A stretch of DNA of 64,000 bases from Melanopsichium pennsylvanicum (Eukaryota; Basidiomycota; Ustilaginomycetes; Ustilaginales). The notes beneath the pieces are model-generated. The model was not told the DNA's origin, searched no databases, and saw nothing but the letters and a program-made list of their open reading frames with translations. Of the stretch, positions 34,571 to 45,239 are shown in pieces. Position numbers and translations under genes: made by a program. The stretch's first letter is position 1. The number at the start of each line of letters is the position of its first letter. The stretch lies in contig OAPG01000008.1 in NCBI GenBank assembly GCA_900208305.1, positions 248,001 through 312,000 of the forward strand, read 5' to 3'.

Positions 34571-35651
34571 CGTGAGAATATAGAGTACCTGGTGAAGTAT
34601 TTGTTACTTTGGTGAGGAGGGGACGTGTTTGTTGGAAATGTAGGTGGCGCACAGGCGCTTGGATGGGGCACTTATAGCCTGTCGACTTCGACCACTCACT
34701 ACCACACACTTGAACGACATTCCGCAGGTGAGGAAGCTTTAAATTCGCAAAGCAACACTTTACACAGCTGAGACACCACAAAGGACGTGTGACGTTTTCG
34801 TTCTCGAGTTCCTCCCCTCACACCACGTCGGCTAGCTATGCTCGCTTCTGCAAATCTGAACGGAAGAAGACATTTTTTTGTGCTTTGTTTCCACAATGCG
34901 CACGGCCCAGCTATCTGAGAAGAAAGTCGGAGCTGAGAGTCACGCGGACAACCTCTCTCCAGCTTTCGGTACATGCTAATGTATGTATCAGGACAACCGT
35001 CAAAATTGAGCTTGTGAGAGGCCGGCAAAGGGAAGGATGCTCGACTGCACTGCTTTGCACTGCTGTGCACAACCTGTCAAGTGGGGCCTAGGCTCACCCA
35101 ACACTCCAGCCGTGCATCGTTCGCTGCCGCTCTGTTCGAGATTGAGGCAAGGGATGTCTCTGAAGCTGTTGAAACAGGTTGACCTCAACCTGCACCTTCC
35201 AAGCTTGGAGTGCGGCGCTTGCACTCGCAGACAGAGAAATCAGCTCGAGGGCAACTGTTTGCAGTCAACCGCATGCCTGTCTGTAACTTTCACTGCTGCA
35301 GATCTGCCGAAGCCGGAAGAAGGCTGAGCAAAAACGCAGCGTGTTGAAAGCTGGTTTTGTTCGTTGGGAGAGCCCGCATTGGCCAACTCGCCGAATCTTC
35401 TTACCTTTTCCACGTGCCCCCCATTTCTATATGTGACATCTGACGATCTGACAACGTTTTGCCGACGCGAGGACGCGTCTGTGACGGGGACGGAAAGTGT
35501 TGATCTTGCCTGCATCTCACTGGAGAAAGCCAAAAAGAGCGTTGCAGGGTTCCGACCTTGGCGAGTCCTCAAGACATGACATGAACCTTCACGCAACATC
35601 TGCCACAATCTTTGCGACACATCTCTTCGAGTGAATGCTCTCAACTTAGCC
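34571..35651. other. Bidirectional intergenic region, 1.1 kb
   Basis: It lies between the divergent beta-flanking-type and GCP genes. It shows no repeat, RNA or convincing open frame. A GTG eight codons upstream of the GCP ATG is in frame but unlikely as a start. Confidence 0.6.
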
Positions 35652-38600
35652 ATGGAGCCCATCGCTGGGCCTTCCAGCTATATCCCGGCGACCGACAGGG
35701 CAGCCAAGGTCAACACGATCCGGACAGCCAGCAAGTCCAAGACAAGCAAGCGGATCGAGCAAGAGCGCATCGTCGACCGCCTCTTGGAGCTTTTTCTCGA
35801 CGAGACAAAAGCTTCAGCAGCGATCAGCGGAGCAGCACAGAAGGCCAAAGCGATACAGGTGATTCAAAATGACTCTTGGTCTCCCGAAAACGACAATGAG
35901 ATCGCTGCTGCCGTGCAAGGTCTCTCGCTCAAACACAGCATCCACCTCGAGCATGAGCTTTCTCTCGCTCTCAAACGATGCTACACTGAGCTGCTCGTGT
36001 CTTGCGAACGATCTGTACGACTGGCAGAGCAGGCGAAGGATGCACAAAAGCGGCATGGAATTGACTTTCGCAACCTTCCGGCCCCTTTAATCCGGCCCGA
36101 CAACGTTTCGGATGCGGTTCGATTACTACTGAATTTGTCCAAGCCAGCAGACGTGACCGCACGCACAGCCGCTAATCTCATATTGAATGCGACCTGGGCA
36201 GACCGTGCGCAATACTTGACGCCAGAGCAGCGGAAGCAGGCCGAGAAGCGCGAATGGCTTGGCATCTTGGTAGACGAGCCTTTGGAAGGAGATGCATGGA
36301 TGGACGACAACACGGACCAGGACAACATAGATCTCTCAGACTGGAGCCTGGATTCTGACGATGAGCGTCGAATTGAAAGAGAGGACGGATACGACAGCGA
36401 CAAGCAGATTCGTAAGCGACGGAATCGATTCACCGCACTCTCAACTGCTTTGCAACCCTTAGCCCCGTCTAACGCCGAGTTCGAGCGGCGCGAGCTGTGG
36501 ACACGACAACGACAATTGGGACTCGAAGCACTCGCAGAAGCAGCCAGCCAGAGTGCAATAGGAGCAAGCCACGCTAAGACGGTACCCGCCGAGCTGACCG
36601 AGGCGGACGTCGTCCGTGAGAGTGTCTCCGTGCTACTAGGCTGCTCAAATATGCTTTTCCAACAAATCTCCTCAGAAAAAGTCACACTGATACCGAGCTC
36701 ACAACATGCCATGCTAAGCGGCTTGTCAGAACAACTGCAAGACGTTGCAGTTCTTGCTAGCACAGTTGCTTCACTGCGGGCTTTCGTCAAGGGAACAATA
36801 GCACAGAGCATCCAGACGGTCGATGTTTTGACCAGAACTCCAGCTGTCGAAGCTTTTGCAGAGCAGCTCCAGATTCTTCTAGAGCGCTTCAGCTTGCGAC
36901 TTTCTGAGCTGGACGCAGACATCACGGTTGCCTCCTTGCCTGGTCACCCAGCCTCTGTCCACACAGATAGGTACGCGACACTCATGCAATTCATCGAAAT
37001 CACGCATCGCGAAGCAGCTACGCTGCTCCTCCTCTCAACGTTACTACAAGAGGTGGGTTTCATCACCCCTGATATTGACAGCGGCGCATCTGTCGCAGGA
37101 CGGGCTCTCAGCGATCGTGCCTTGATCGATGGTCTACAAGCGTTGCTTGGCTTTGTCCATCAGCAGTACGAGGTGGCTCACTCCGAGAACATTTTGGCGG
37201 ATCTCAGCACCTGCCTGCTTGCTGCCTGCCGACCTGCATGGAGGTCAGTTTGTCAACTGATCCGGCGAGGACTCAGCTTCGCTATCACTCGAGATCACGA
37301 TCATCTCTTTGACGACCGTCTAGTTCAGCACATGATCAGGCATGACGCATTACTGTCGACCTCAGACAGTACCTTTTGGACCGCCGGATACGTCGTCCGC
37401 CGAAGCGACTACGAAAATGGCTCTGATGAGGGCTACAGCCCACCAGCATTCCTACAATCCATCATGCAGGACATTGTTACAACAGCAAAAGGCGTTGGCT
37501 TGCTTCGGAGTTTGGGAATTGACGCTCTTGGCGAGGTGCAGCCGAACACCGACCTTGACCAGATCCTCGGTCTCAAGTGCACAGGCTCCTCGGCGGGACT
37601 CAACTCATGGCACGACCAGCTCAACGGCAACGAAAGTGACATTGAGGACGGGCGCGGTAGCAAAGTCGAGTCGAATACCCCTGAACGAGTCCTGTTAAGC
37701 GAGGCGCAAAACAACGTGCGGAAGCTGCTCTTCTCTGACAGCGCTTCGCTAGGGGACCTCAAAGAAACAACACAGTCACCGAAGGTCTGTCCCCAAACAC
37801 CACTTTCTCAGCCAGACACAGAGCCGATATGGAGTAGCAGATTAGGCTTAGAACGCCTATCGCACCGCCTGATCGAGCCAATGCTCGGTCGATCATTGCA
37901 GGAGCATCTGGCACCGCTGTCTGCAATCGTGCGCAAGCGGCTGATTGATATTCTTTCGTCGCCAGTGGCAGAGGGCGGCTATGCACTGCAAGCACATCTC
38001 GAGGCATGCCACGGTCTTTTCTTCATGCAAAGGGGAGCCGAGGTGACAACATGGCTGGAGTCACTCTTTACCGACCTCGATCAACGGAATGGCACGATGC
38101 GCGCCACAGAGCCTCACCGTCTCCACTCCGGCTTCAGCGACGCACTCGAGGCGCATCTACCGAGGAACTCCGAGGAAGCCTGGATCGATACGAATCTGGT
38201 TCGTTTCTCTACCGGAGATGACGAGCTGGAGAGTGCCGCAGCGATTCGTCAAAGACCAAGGATACGACGTCTCGCCGATATCCAGGCCGAATACGAGATG
38301 CCGTGGCCGCTCACGTATGTGTTTCCGCTTGGCTGCATGCGCTTCTACCAGACCATCTTCACCGCTTTGCTGCAGGCCAAGTATGCTCAATGGAAGCTGA
38401 AGAGCACGATCAAGCTGGCGAAGCCCGAGACAGTGCACATGCGCAAATTCTGGACACTGCGTCGCCAAGCACAGTGGCTGGTACGAACGCTCATCGAATT
38501 CCTGCAGAGAGACATTTTGCTCGATGGTGGGCAACGCCTCTGCACCGACCTCGAAGGCACGGTGTCCATAGACAGTGCGATCGTAATCCACAACGAGGCT

Positions 38601-39263
38601 CTGGAAAGGATGGAGATGCTGTGCTTTCAGCGTGTGGAGCAGGCGAACGTGAAGGAACTGTTTTTGGCAGCGTGGCGACTCGGTGTTGAGGTTGTCAGCA
38701 CCTACGAGCAGTACGTTGGCAAAAGTAGCCGGCTTGAAGATCGGATTGCTCGTCGGAAGAGGCGAGAGCGTCGCAAGAAGCGAAGAGACAAAGCGAAGCA
38801 GAACGGCGCTCCGCTCGGCGTTATTGCTGAAGAGGAGAAAGAGGAAGAGGATCAAGAAGAGGAGGACGAGGAAGAAGAGGGTCCCGAAGAGGGAGGTTTG
38901 AGAGAATCGAAACTCCCTGAAGCCATCGACGGCGAAGATGCTGAACGTATGCCAGACGCTTATGGCTCGACCCCGGTCGACGCCTCGATGAGCGTCGACA
39001 TCTCTTCAAGTTGGATGGAGTCTGATACGCAACGGCGTGAACGCTTTCGCATCGAATGCGCCCACCAGCGCAAGGCTCTTGAGCGGCTGGTCGAAGAGCT
39101 CAAGGTCAGCATTGACGTTCAGATCGGTCGAATTGCGACGAAGGCAACTGCACAAGCGCAGGATGCAACGCAAGCCGACCGAGCGCTGAAGGAGCACGAT
39201 TATTGTCGAACAAAATGGCAAGGTCTACTTTACGCGCTGGCCTGGTCAGATCTAAGCTATTGA
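35652..39263 (+). CDS. Gamma-tubulin complex component (GCP/Spc97-Spc98 family)
   Basis: A single exon of 1203 residues from ATG 35652. Identification rests on the C-terminal GRIP2 region: PWPLTYVFPLGCMRFYQTIF, then AKYAQWKL, then RRQAQWLVRTLIEFLQRDIL, then IVIHNEALERMEMLCF, and the final WQGLLYALAWSDLSY. These match the gamma-tubulin-binding half of GCP proteins. The N-terminal region is long and helical, with an acidic stretch near residues 210-240, which points to the GCP5/GCP6-like members rather than GCP2 or GCP3. The C-terminal domain is split by a basic (RRKRRERRKKRRDKAK), then Glu-rich insert at about 1035-1085. The protein would help build the gamma-tubulin ring that nucleates microtubules. 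I am sure of the family and less sure of the subtype. Confidence 0.85.
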   Translation: MEPIAGPSSYIPATDRAAKVNTIRTASKSKTSKRIEQERIVDRLLELFLDETKASAAISGAAQKAKAIQVIQNDSWSPENDNEIAAAVQGLSLKHSIHLEHELSLALKRCYTELLVSCERSVRLAEQAKDAQKRHGIDFRNLPAPLIRPDNVSDAVRLLLNLSKPADVTARTAANLILNATWADRAQYLTPEQRKQAEKREWLGILVDEPLEGDAWMDDNTDQDNIDLSDWSLDSDDERRIEREDGYDSDKQIRKRRNRFTALSTALQPLAPSNAEFERRELWTRQRQLGLEALAEAASQSAIGASHAKTVPAELTEADVVRESVSVLLGCSNMLFQQISSEKVTLIPSSQHAMLSGLSEQLQDVAVLASTVASLRAFVKGTIAQSIQTVDVLTRTPAVEAFAEQLQILLERFSLRLSELDADITVASLPGHPASVHTDRYATLMQFIEITHREAATLLLLSTLLQEVGFITPDIDSGASVAGRALSDRALIDGLQALLGFVHQQYEVAHSENILADLSTCLLAACRPAWRSVCQLIRRGLSFAITRDHDHLFDDRLVQHMIRHDALLSTSDSTFWTAGYVVRRSDYENGSDEGYSPPAFLQSIMQDIVTTAKGVGLLRSLGIDALGEVQPNTDLDQILGLKCTGSSAGLNSWHDQLNGNESDIEDGRGSKVESNTPERVLLSEAQNNVRKLLFSDSASLGDLKETTQSPKVCPQTPLSQPDTEPIWSSRLGLERLSHRLIEPMLGRSLQEHLAPLSAIVRKRLIDILSSPVAEGGYALQAHLEACHGLFFMQRGAEVTTWLESLFTDLDQRNGTMRATEPHRLHSGFSDALEAHLPRNSEEAWIDTNLVRFSTGDDELESAAAIRQRPRIRRLADIQAEYEMPWPLTYVFPLGCMRFYQTIFTALLQAKYAQWKLKSTIKLAKPETVHMRKFWTLRRQAQWLVRTLIEFLQRDILLDGGQRLCTDLEGTVSIDSAIVIHNEALERMEMLCFQRVEQANVKELFLAAWRLGVEVVSTYEQYVGKSSRLEDRIARRKRRERRKKRRDKAKQNGAPLGVIAEEEKEEEDQEEEDEEEEGPEEGGLRESKLPEAIDGEDAERMPDAYGSTPVDASMSVDISSSWMESDTQRRERFRIECAHQRKALERLVEELKVSIDVQIGRIATKATAQAQDATQADRALKEHDYCRTKWQGLLYALAWSDLSY

Positions 39264-40154
39264 AGATGCGAGAGATTCTAGCAGCTCCTTCCGCTTCACT
39301 GCAACCATATCTCAAATCTTCGAGTCCGTCCGAGAATCTGAATCGCTGCAACCCTTTTGATCACTGTACTTGTACCATCAGCAGCATTAGCATGTGATCC
39401 GGTTAGATGTGTGTTGCTCTCAAACGCGTGTCGTGGGAGCCTGTGCCTCTGTGTTTGACAAATGTGAGTCGATTTCGGTACTGCACAGCAGCAACCTTTT
39501 CCTACCGCGCGTAGCCGAGGTGACGCGAATGCCTCAGTTTTCGAGGGCAGCAAGCCGTTTCGGTGTGTGTGAGACTTTTTGGTGGGCGGAACTTAAGAAC
39601 ACCTGGAGCGCGCACGGTGGTGGACAGCTACAGTCGCGATTCACCAAGACAGCCTAACTCCGCGAGGCACCTTGCCCTAACCGTTTTCTGAACCCAAGAG
39701 CCTCACATCTCCTTCACCTGTTTATTATACCTCTCTGCTGCTTGCAGTAGCGCTTGCATCAGCAGCCTCGACCAACATCAGCGCACTATCTACGCTCACA
39801 TCTACACTCAATCACTTGTTGCGGAAAATTCGCTCAGCCTCGGCTGGTCCGAACCACCCAACTGATCAGCGCTCCAAGAAGCTCAGTCTAGCTTTATCAG
39901 CCGACGGAGTCGCAAGCAGCTGCGCTCAGAGCTACGCTCAAAGACGGGAACTTGCCTGGAGGCGACAAAGGTGGATCACATCCGACGGCACACCGCTTCA
40001 TCCGATATCTTACTGCAGCAATCACCGCCTATTTCCACGCAATCGCGAAAAGCAGCGTCTCTAAGGTTTTCACACAGACGGGAACAAAGACTTGATCATA
40101 TGAGCACTCGTACTGACAAGGTTAGACTGCAAATGGCAATCGACCCACCATGTC
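39264..40154. other. Intergenic between GCP and MYST genes, 891 nt
   Basis: 3' flank of the GCP gene and leader of the MYST gene. The last 55 nt hold upstream ATGs, including a 28-codon frame 40100-40183 that overlaps the MYST start. No other gene is seen. Confidence 0.55.
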
Positions 40155-40194
40155 ATGCATCTCGATCGCCCCTCTTCAAATAACAGAGCGATGA
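40150..40194 (+). promoter_or_regulatory. Overlapping upstream ORF at the MYST start
   Basis: An ATG at 40150 in good context (CCACCATG) opens a 14-codon frame out of phase with the acetyltransferase. Its TGA (40192-40194) overlaps the ATGs at 40191 and 40194 of the main frame (ATGATGA). With the 28-codon frame from 40100, upstream frames cover the first annotated start. If transcribed, they could favour initiation at residue 13 or 14. Confidence 0.35.
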
Positions 40195-43100
40195 TGACCG
40201 TTCAACCACTTAGCCAGGCGGCCGCGCCGCTCTCAATGGGGCCGTCGACGTCGCGGCGATCCACCTCCCCTTCAAAGCCAATCCGAAACAGACAATCGGC
40301 AATAAGCTCATCAAGTCCAGTAAAGAAGCGCAAGCTCGAATCTTCGTCTGCGGTTAAAAAGCCGCCTCGGTCCTCGAATCAACGCGCTCCACCACAACAT
40401 CTCTGCGCATTCTGCCTGCAGACTGCTGACCGACCCAAAGGCGACACTCCCAAGCTCCTCATCTCCTGCTACGAATGCGGAAGCAGCGGTCATCCTTCCT
40501 GCTTGCGATGGAGTCGCAATCCAGCAAAGGTCCGCAAAGCTTTGTCATACGACTGGCGATGCATCGAATGCAAGAAATGCGAGATTTGCCGCGACAAAGG
40601 CGATGATGTGAGTCAAAATCTTCCCATTCCGCATCGGCACCTCAAAGCACAGTGTGGATCTGTACCAGGTTTCACTTCATTACTGCGCTGAGCCTAGATA
40701 CTGACACGTCGCTGCTTTGATCTTTTCCCTCTTGAACTCTATGACAGGCCAAGCTCATGTTTTGCGACCGATGTGACCGCGGCTGGCATCTCTACTGCCT
40801 GTCGCCTCCACTTTCCAAGCCCCCCAAGGGTCAGTGGCATTGCCCAACGTGCGAAGCAGACGAGCAGCATCAGAAACGGACGCCATCAGTACAGCCAAGC
40901 CTTTCTCCGCCGACCGCAGCCGCTCAGTCTACACCTGTCAGAACTATAGAGGGCCAAACCACACGAACATCGAGCTCTAGGCCCAAGAAGCCATCCAACC
41001 CAGACAGAAGCATCGATTCATTCGTCATAACACCTGCTTCCTTGCAAAAGCGCAAGGACGTGCAATCACATGACAGTCCTAACTTTGCTGTCATGAATTC
41101 GCTCAAGAACGGACTTCTCAGTGCGGCCGGCTCCCTCTTCAACTTCTCGCACGGCTCTTCATGGTCATCTCGGTCCGTCGGTGCTGATCCGGTCACACAG
41201 CAAGCGGCTTTCTCCGTAACGCTCAACAACTCTGCAAAGAAAGCGGCCGCCACGGGCAGTGGAGGTGCTAGGGGTGGTCAACGCGGCCGTCCGAAGAAGT
41301 CAACGGCCGCGTCACGCTCCAGCAAGAAGTTCACCTCTTATCACAATGGTTTAGAGACAAGCGGCAGCAGGAATCCAGCGGAGGGCGATCAAGACGGATC
41401 AGGATCTTCTGATGAGGAACATCCTTCAGACCGTACTGCGCACGATGGGGAGTCGGTAAGGGGGTTAAGGGAGGACGACGAAGAAGCAGCCAGCGATCAA
41501 GACGCTGCCAAGAGCAGTGAGGAGGAGGACCCGTTCGGAGGAGTTCTCGCGGGCCCGGATGCTTTGACGTTGCCGTACAAACCAACACCGCAAGATACGG
41601 AGCGATTCGAGCGGGCGCAAAAGGCTGCAGAAGGCAAGCTCGGAGGCACACTAGCCAGCCTGCCTGGATCGTCGAGCAGCTGCATCGTCAGGCGACCAGG
41701 TCTCACACCCATCGGCAGCTCCAGTTCAGTAGCGGCTTCTCCACGCCGTTCGAGCGGCGTTGCGCTTAGCGATACTCCCCTCAGCGCGTCTCGCATCTCA
41801 CGAGCGCAGCTCATTCCCCGACATTCACCTTCCGGTACACCCGGACCTTCGTCCGCATCATCACAAGTCGAGATCACAACATCAGCTTCCAGCGCTGAAA
41901 CCGGTACCGCCTCACCCATCAAGTGCATCCGCTTCGGCGATTTTGACATAGACACTTGGTACCAAGCACCATATCCGGAAGAATACAGCATGGTGCCCGA
42001 CGGACGTCTTTGGATCTGCGAGTTCTGCCTCAAATACATGAAGAGTCGCTTCATGGCGCAACGTCACCGGTTCAAATGTAAAATGCGTCATCCTCCCGGC
42101 GACGAGATCTATCGTGATGGCAACGTCTGCATGTACGAAGTGGATGGCCGGAAGAACAAGATCTACTGCCAGAACCTCTGTCTTCTCGCAAAGATGTTCC
42201 TCGATCACAAGACGCTCTACTATGATGTCGAACCTTTCCTCTTCTACATTGTGACTGAGGGCGATAGCACGGGCGACCATTTTGTCGGCTACTTCAGCAA
42301 GGAGAAGCGCAGTCCCATGAACTACAATGTGTCCTGCATCATGACGCTGCCGGTGCGCCAGAGGAGGGGTTGGGGCAACTTTCTCATTGATATCAGCTTC
42401 CTGCTGTCGAAGAAGGAAGGGCGGACAGGTTCGCCAGAGAAGCCGCTGAGCGACCTGGGCCTGTTGAGCTATCGCAACTACTGGACACTTGCCGTCTTCT
42501 ACTATCTGCGCATGGCCCCCGACGACGTGACGATGGAAGACATCAGCCGCGGGACAGCGATGCAACTGGAGGATATCTTCTACGTGCTTCGCGAACAAGA
42601 CATGATTGTTGTCTACAACGGCAACAATGCAAGCAGCAGGACACCGGCGACCAGTAAATACCGAGCGCGAGAGGGTCACACATCCGGACCAGCTGCTGTT
42701 GGTGCTCTAGCTACCGGCGCCTCGAGCGCAGCGGGGCAATCGTCTCGCAAACGCGGCCGACCTCCGCTACATCCGAGACCGCCTCCCACAGCCGAATTGC
42801 CTTCATACAAGGACAGGGACAAGAACGCAGCTGCGCTCCTTCCACGCAATTATCGCATTCACTTTGACCGCGACTATGTGATCGCCCATCTCAAGAACTA
42901 CGAAGCCAAAGGCTACCTCAAGGTCAGAGCGGATAAGCTCAAGTGGACGCCTTTCCTTGTTTCCAGGTCATTCCCTCAGCCGATTGCCTCGCTCACCAAT
43001 GGACATGGTGCCTCGAACATCGGACAATCAAATGGCACTCCGGGTCCCTCTGGCTCTGGCACATTCACGCCTGCCGAGACGATGGCCAATCTGGGCCACT

Positions 43101-43470
43101 CGGTGCTGAACCAAGTGCAAAAGACGCCTGGGAGGAGCGACGCGGCCAGCGCAAGCGCAACCCCGGCAGCGGTCACGGCAACAAGCGCAGGAGCGAAAGC
43201 GAGTACCATCAACTACGACGCGAATAGACCGGGAAGTTCCCCGATCGTGACGCCGATTCCTCCGCCTCCGAAGGAGCGCCATCAATTCTTACCGCCTGCT
43301 GGAAGCGCACTGTACGCAGCAGACCTCGAGAGCATCAAAAAAGAAGCTCGATCGACAAGCGATGCAGCAATGCCCTCCTCGGAAGTGAGCAAAGCTGATT
43401 CGGTTCCTACGGCCGCTACATCGAACTTAGACGGTTTGCACGCTGAAATCATAGTGGACGAAGATGCAGA

Positions 43471-43502
<32 letters not shown>

Positions 43503-43843
43503 GGGACTATGAGGCGGATGAGTTCTTGCTCGCGACTGCTGCAGTTGTCCCCGAACGTCAGCAGATCTCCAAGACTGTACCAGAAGTCGCGCGGCTTCCG
43601 ATCGACCCTGAGCATCTTCGTCGTATGCTTGCGGCCAGTTCGAGCGGCTCTTGCACGACTTGGACACAGCCGGCTTCTCCAGCGGAGGTGGCGACGGACA
43701 CGTCCAATTCATGGCGACCTCGAGATGACGCAACGGCCACACCCGACGTATGCAACCACCTTGAAGATCTTCTTGACGAGGACGCCGATGGTAGCGACGA
43801 GGATGCACCTGGAAGTGACGATCCTGGCCTAGACCATATCTGA
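40155..43843 (+). CDS. MYST histone acetyltransferase with double PHD finger (KAT6/Sas3/Mst2-like)
   Basis: Exons 40155-40607 and 40748-43843; a 140-nt intron (GTGAGT, GACAG) splits the second PHD finger in phase 0 ([20 protein letters not shown]). The product is 1182 residues. A tandem PHD pair spans about 84-205. AT-hook-like GQRGRPKK follows in a Ser-rich linker. The MYST domain starts near 544: [11 protein letters not shown], a C2HC finger (CEFCLK through HRFKC), the autoacetylation region [20 protein letters not shown], active-site Cys in NVSCIMTLP and the acetyl-CoA loop RQRRGWG. Just before its last part (LKWTPF) comes an insert with a second AT hook (RKRGRPP). The acidic tail has a DA repeat. 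The architecture suits H3-directed, NuA3-like acetylation. The exact start (residue 1, 13 or 14) is open. Confidence 0.92.
43463..43503 (+). repeat. GAYGCA hexanucleotide repeat in coding sequence
   Basis: Seven tandem GATGCA/GACGCA units encode an Asp-Ala repeat in the acidic C-terminal tail of the MYST protein. A hexamer keeps the frame, so length changes would be tolerated. Confidence 0.9.
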
Positions 43844-45239
43844 ATCTCAGAGACTTTTGCTGTGAGCCGTTTGACGATATGGCACGTCTCAGCTTCGCCT
43901 TGGCAGTCAAGCCGTGGCTCCCATTTGATACCTTTCGCCCTTCATTCATGTAGGAATACTCTGAGATAGCAAGTAGCTTTCGACACAGCCCTAGACGAAA
44001 TGAGTCTGAGAACACATATCCAAGCACTTGAGCGAAACAAGCAGCAGGTTGTGACGTTGCTAAGAGAGCGTCATACTTGCACAATGTTGAAAGAAGTTGG
44101 TAGGAAGATCATTCGGAAGCTGATCGACGCATGGCTTATTGCATTCTCAGAACAAGATTGGCTGCGTCGATCTAGCCAAAACGTCATATCACAGAGACCA
44201 GCTGCGGTGATTTTCCTCGGGTTGGCGGTTGCGGTAAGTGCGAATTGAAATTGTTTGCAAGACTATATTGATTCTGTGTGGTAAACGTACGCGTTTTAGA
44301 ATACAAATTACACGAGCCTGTCCGTACAGTATAGTGTAGACTGTACGCTGTGTGAAAAAGAGAGGAATCGACAGTGTTCAGTAGCAGCAGCATCTCAGAT
44401 GCACGGGTCGTCTGGCACGAGCCAGCCACTCCTTTCGGGACAGCTTAGTGCGACGCGGCAGTAGCGTCGTTGTGAAGCTTGTTGCGGGCTGGGTGGACGA
44501 GGTGAATCCAAGGAACGACAGTCAGTAAATTTATACTGCAAATAGCTTTTACTGTACTTTACAAGCCAAACTTGGAAGGACCCTTGTCTTTGTCTTCTGT
44601 GCTTTGCTGGATTGCTCGGCACGATTTGACGTTCTGGCCGATGGAATTGGTTTCGGTGTTTCAGCTTTCGGTTTGGGCATCACTCTCGTCGACCTCTTCC
44701 GATCTCTATCACCATCACCAATCTTGAGCCTTTCCTCTGGACCGTTCCTGCATCACATACAAGGATCAGACTCGATTCTTGATCTCTTGTCGCAGGACGC
44801 CAGTTCATCTTCATTCCTTCTCTTATCAGCCTTATGGTCCGACTCCGATCAGTCGACATTGTTTGTTTTATCTCTCAAGCTGACACGCACGGCTCATTAC
44901 GAGGTCTGTATCGGTCACACCCTTCGCTCAGCTCATCTATTCTTGCATTGCAGCATACATTTGTACTCGATTGAACGTATCTTCTTCCGACCGGTACGCG
45001 TTCTTGGACCCATTTTGCCTTGCAACAATAGGCCAAGATTGAACGACTTTCCGGCCATAAACCTCATCTTCCGGGACTGTTTTTTGCTTGGTCAGCATTC
45101 GCTTCAAAGCTTGAAGCTCCAGCGCTTTCACTCGCCCCGCTCGACTCGTTGAGACTTCAACTCAGAATCAACTGCTGCACCTTAATATCGCCTTGCTTCC
45201 TTCCTGACGACGCTGTCAAGCAAGTGAAGATCAGGCACC
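43844..45239. other. Intergenic upstream of the SAPS gene, 1.4 kb, with coding-like minus-strand segments
   Basis: It has TACTG-type inverted repeats (44323-44347, 44534-44556). On the minus strand, 45131-44937 opens a frame ending in EDTFNRVQMYAAMQE, and about 44880-44570 has a polar, Lys/Arg/Glu/Pro-rich frame broken by one TGA (near 44755). A +1-frame end reads DKDKGPSKFGL then stop. No ATG or splice pattern I tried joins them. It could be a degraded gene, an intron-rich gene I cannot resolve, or chance. Confidence 0.35.
44323..44347. promoter_or_regulatory. Inverted repeat CGTACAGT-N9-ACTGTACG
   Basis: Perfect 8-bp arms (44323-44330 and 44340-44347) containing the TACAGT/ACTGTA element, in the intergenic region between the MYST and SAPS genes. 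It could be a binding site for a dimeric factor or a small hairpin. Confidence 0.35.

Noticed and set aside
36000..36925. A 314-codon minus-strand frame inside the GCP gene, and similar long antisense frames in the kinase and MYST genes
   Set aside because: They are antisense shadows of well-supported coding exons, Ser/Arg-rich without motifs.
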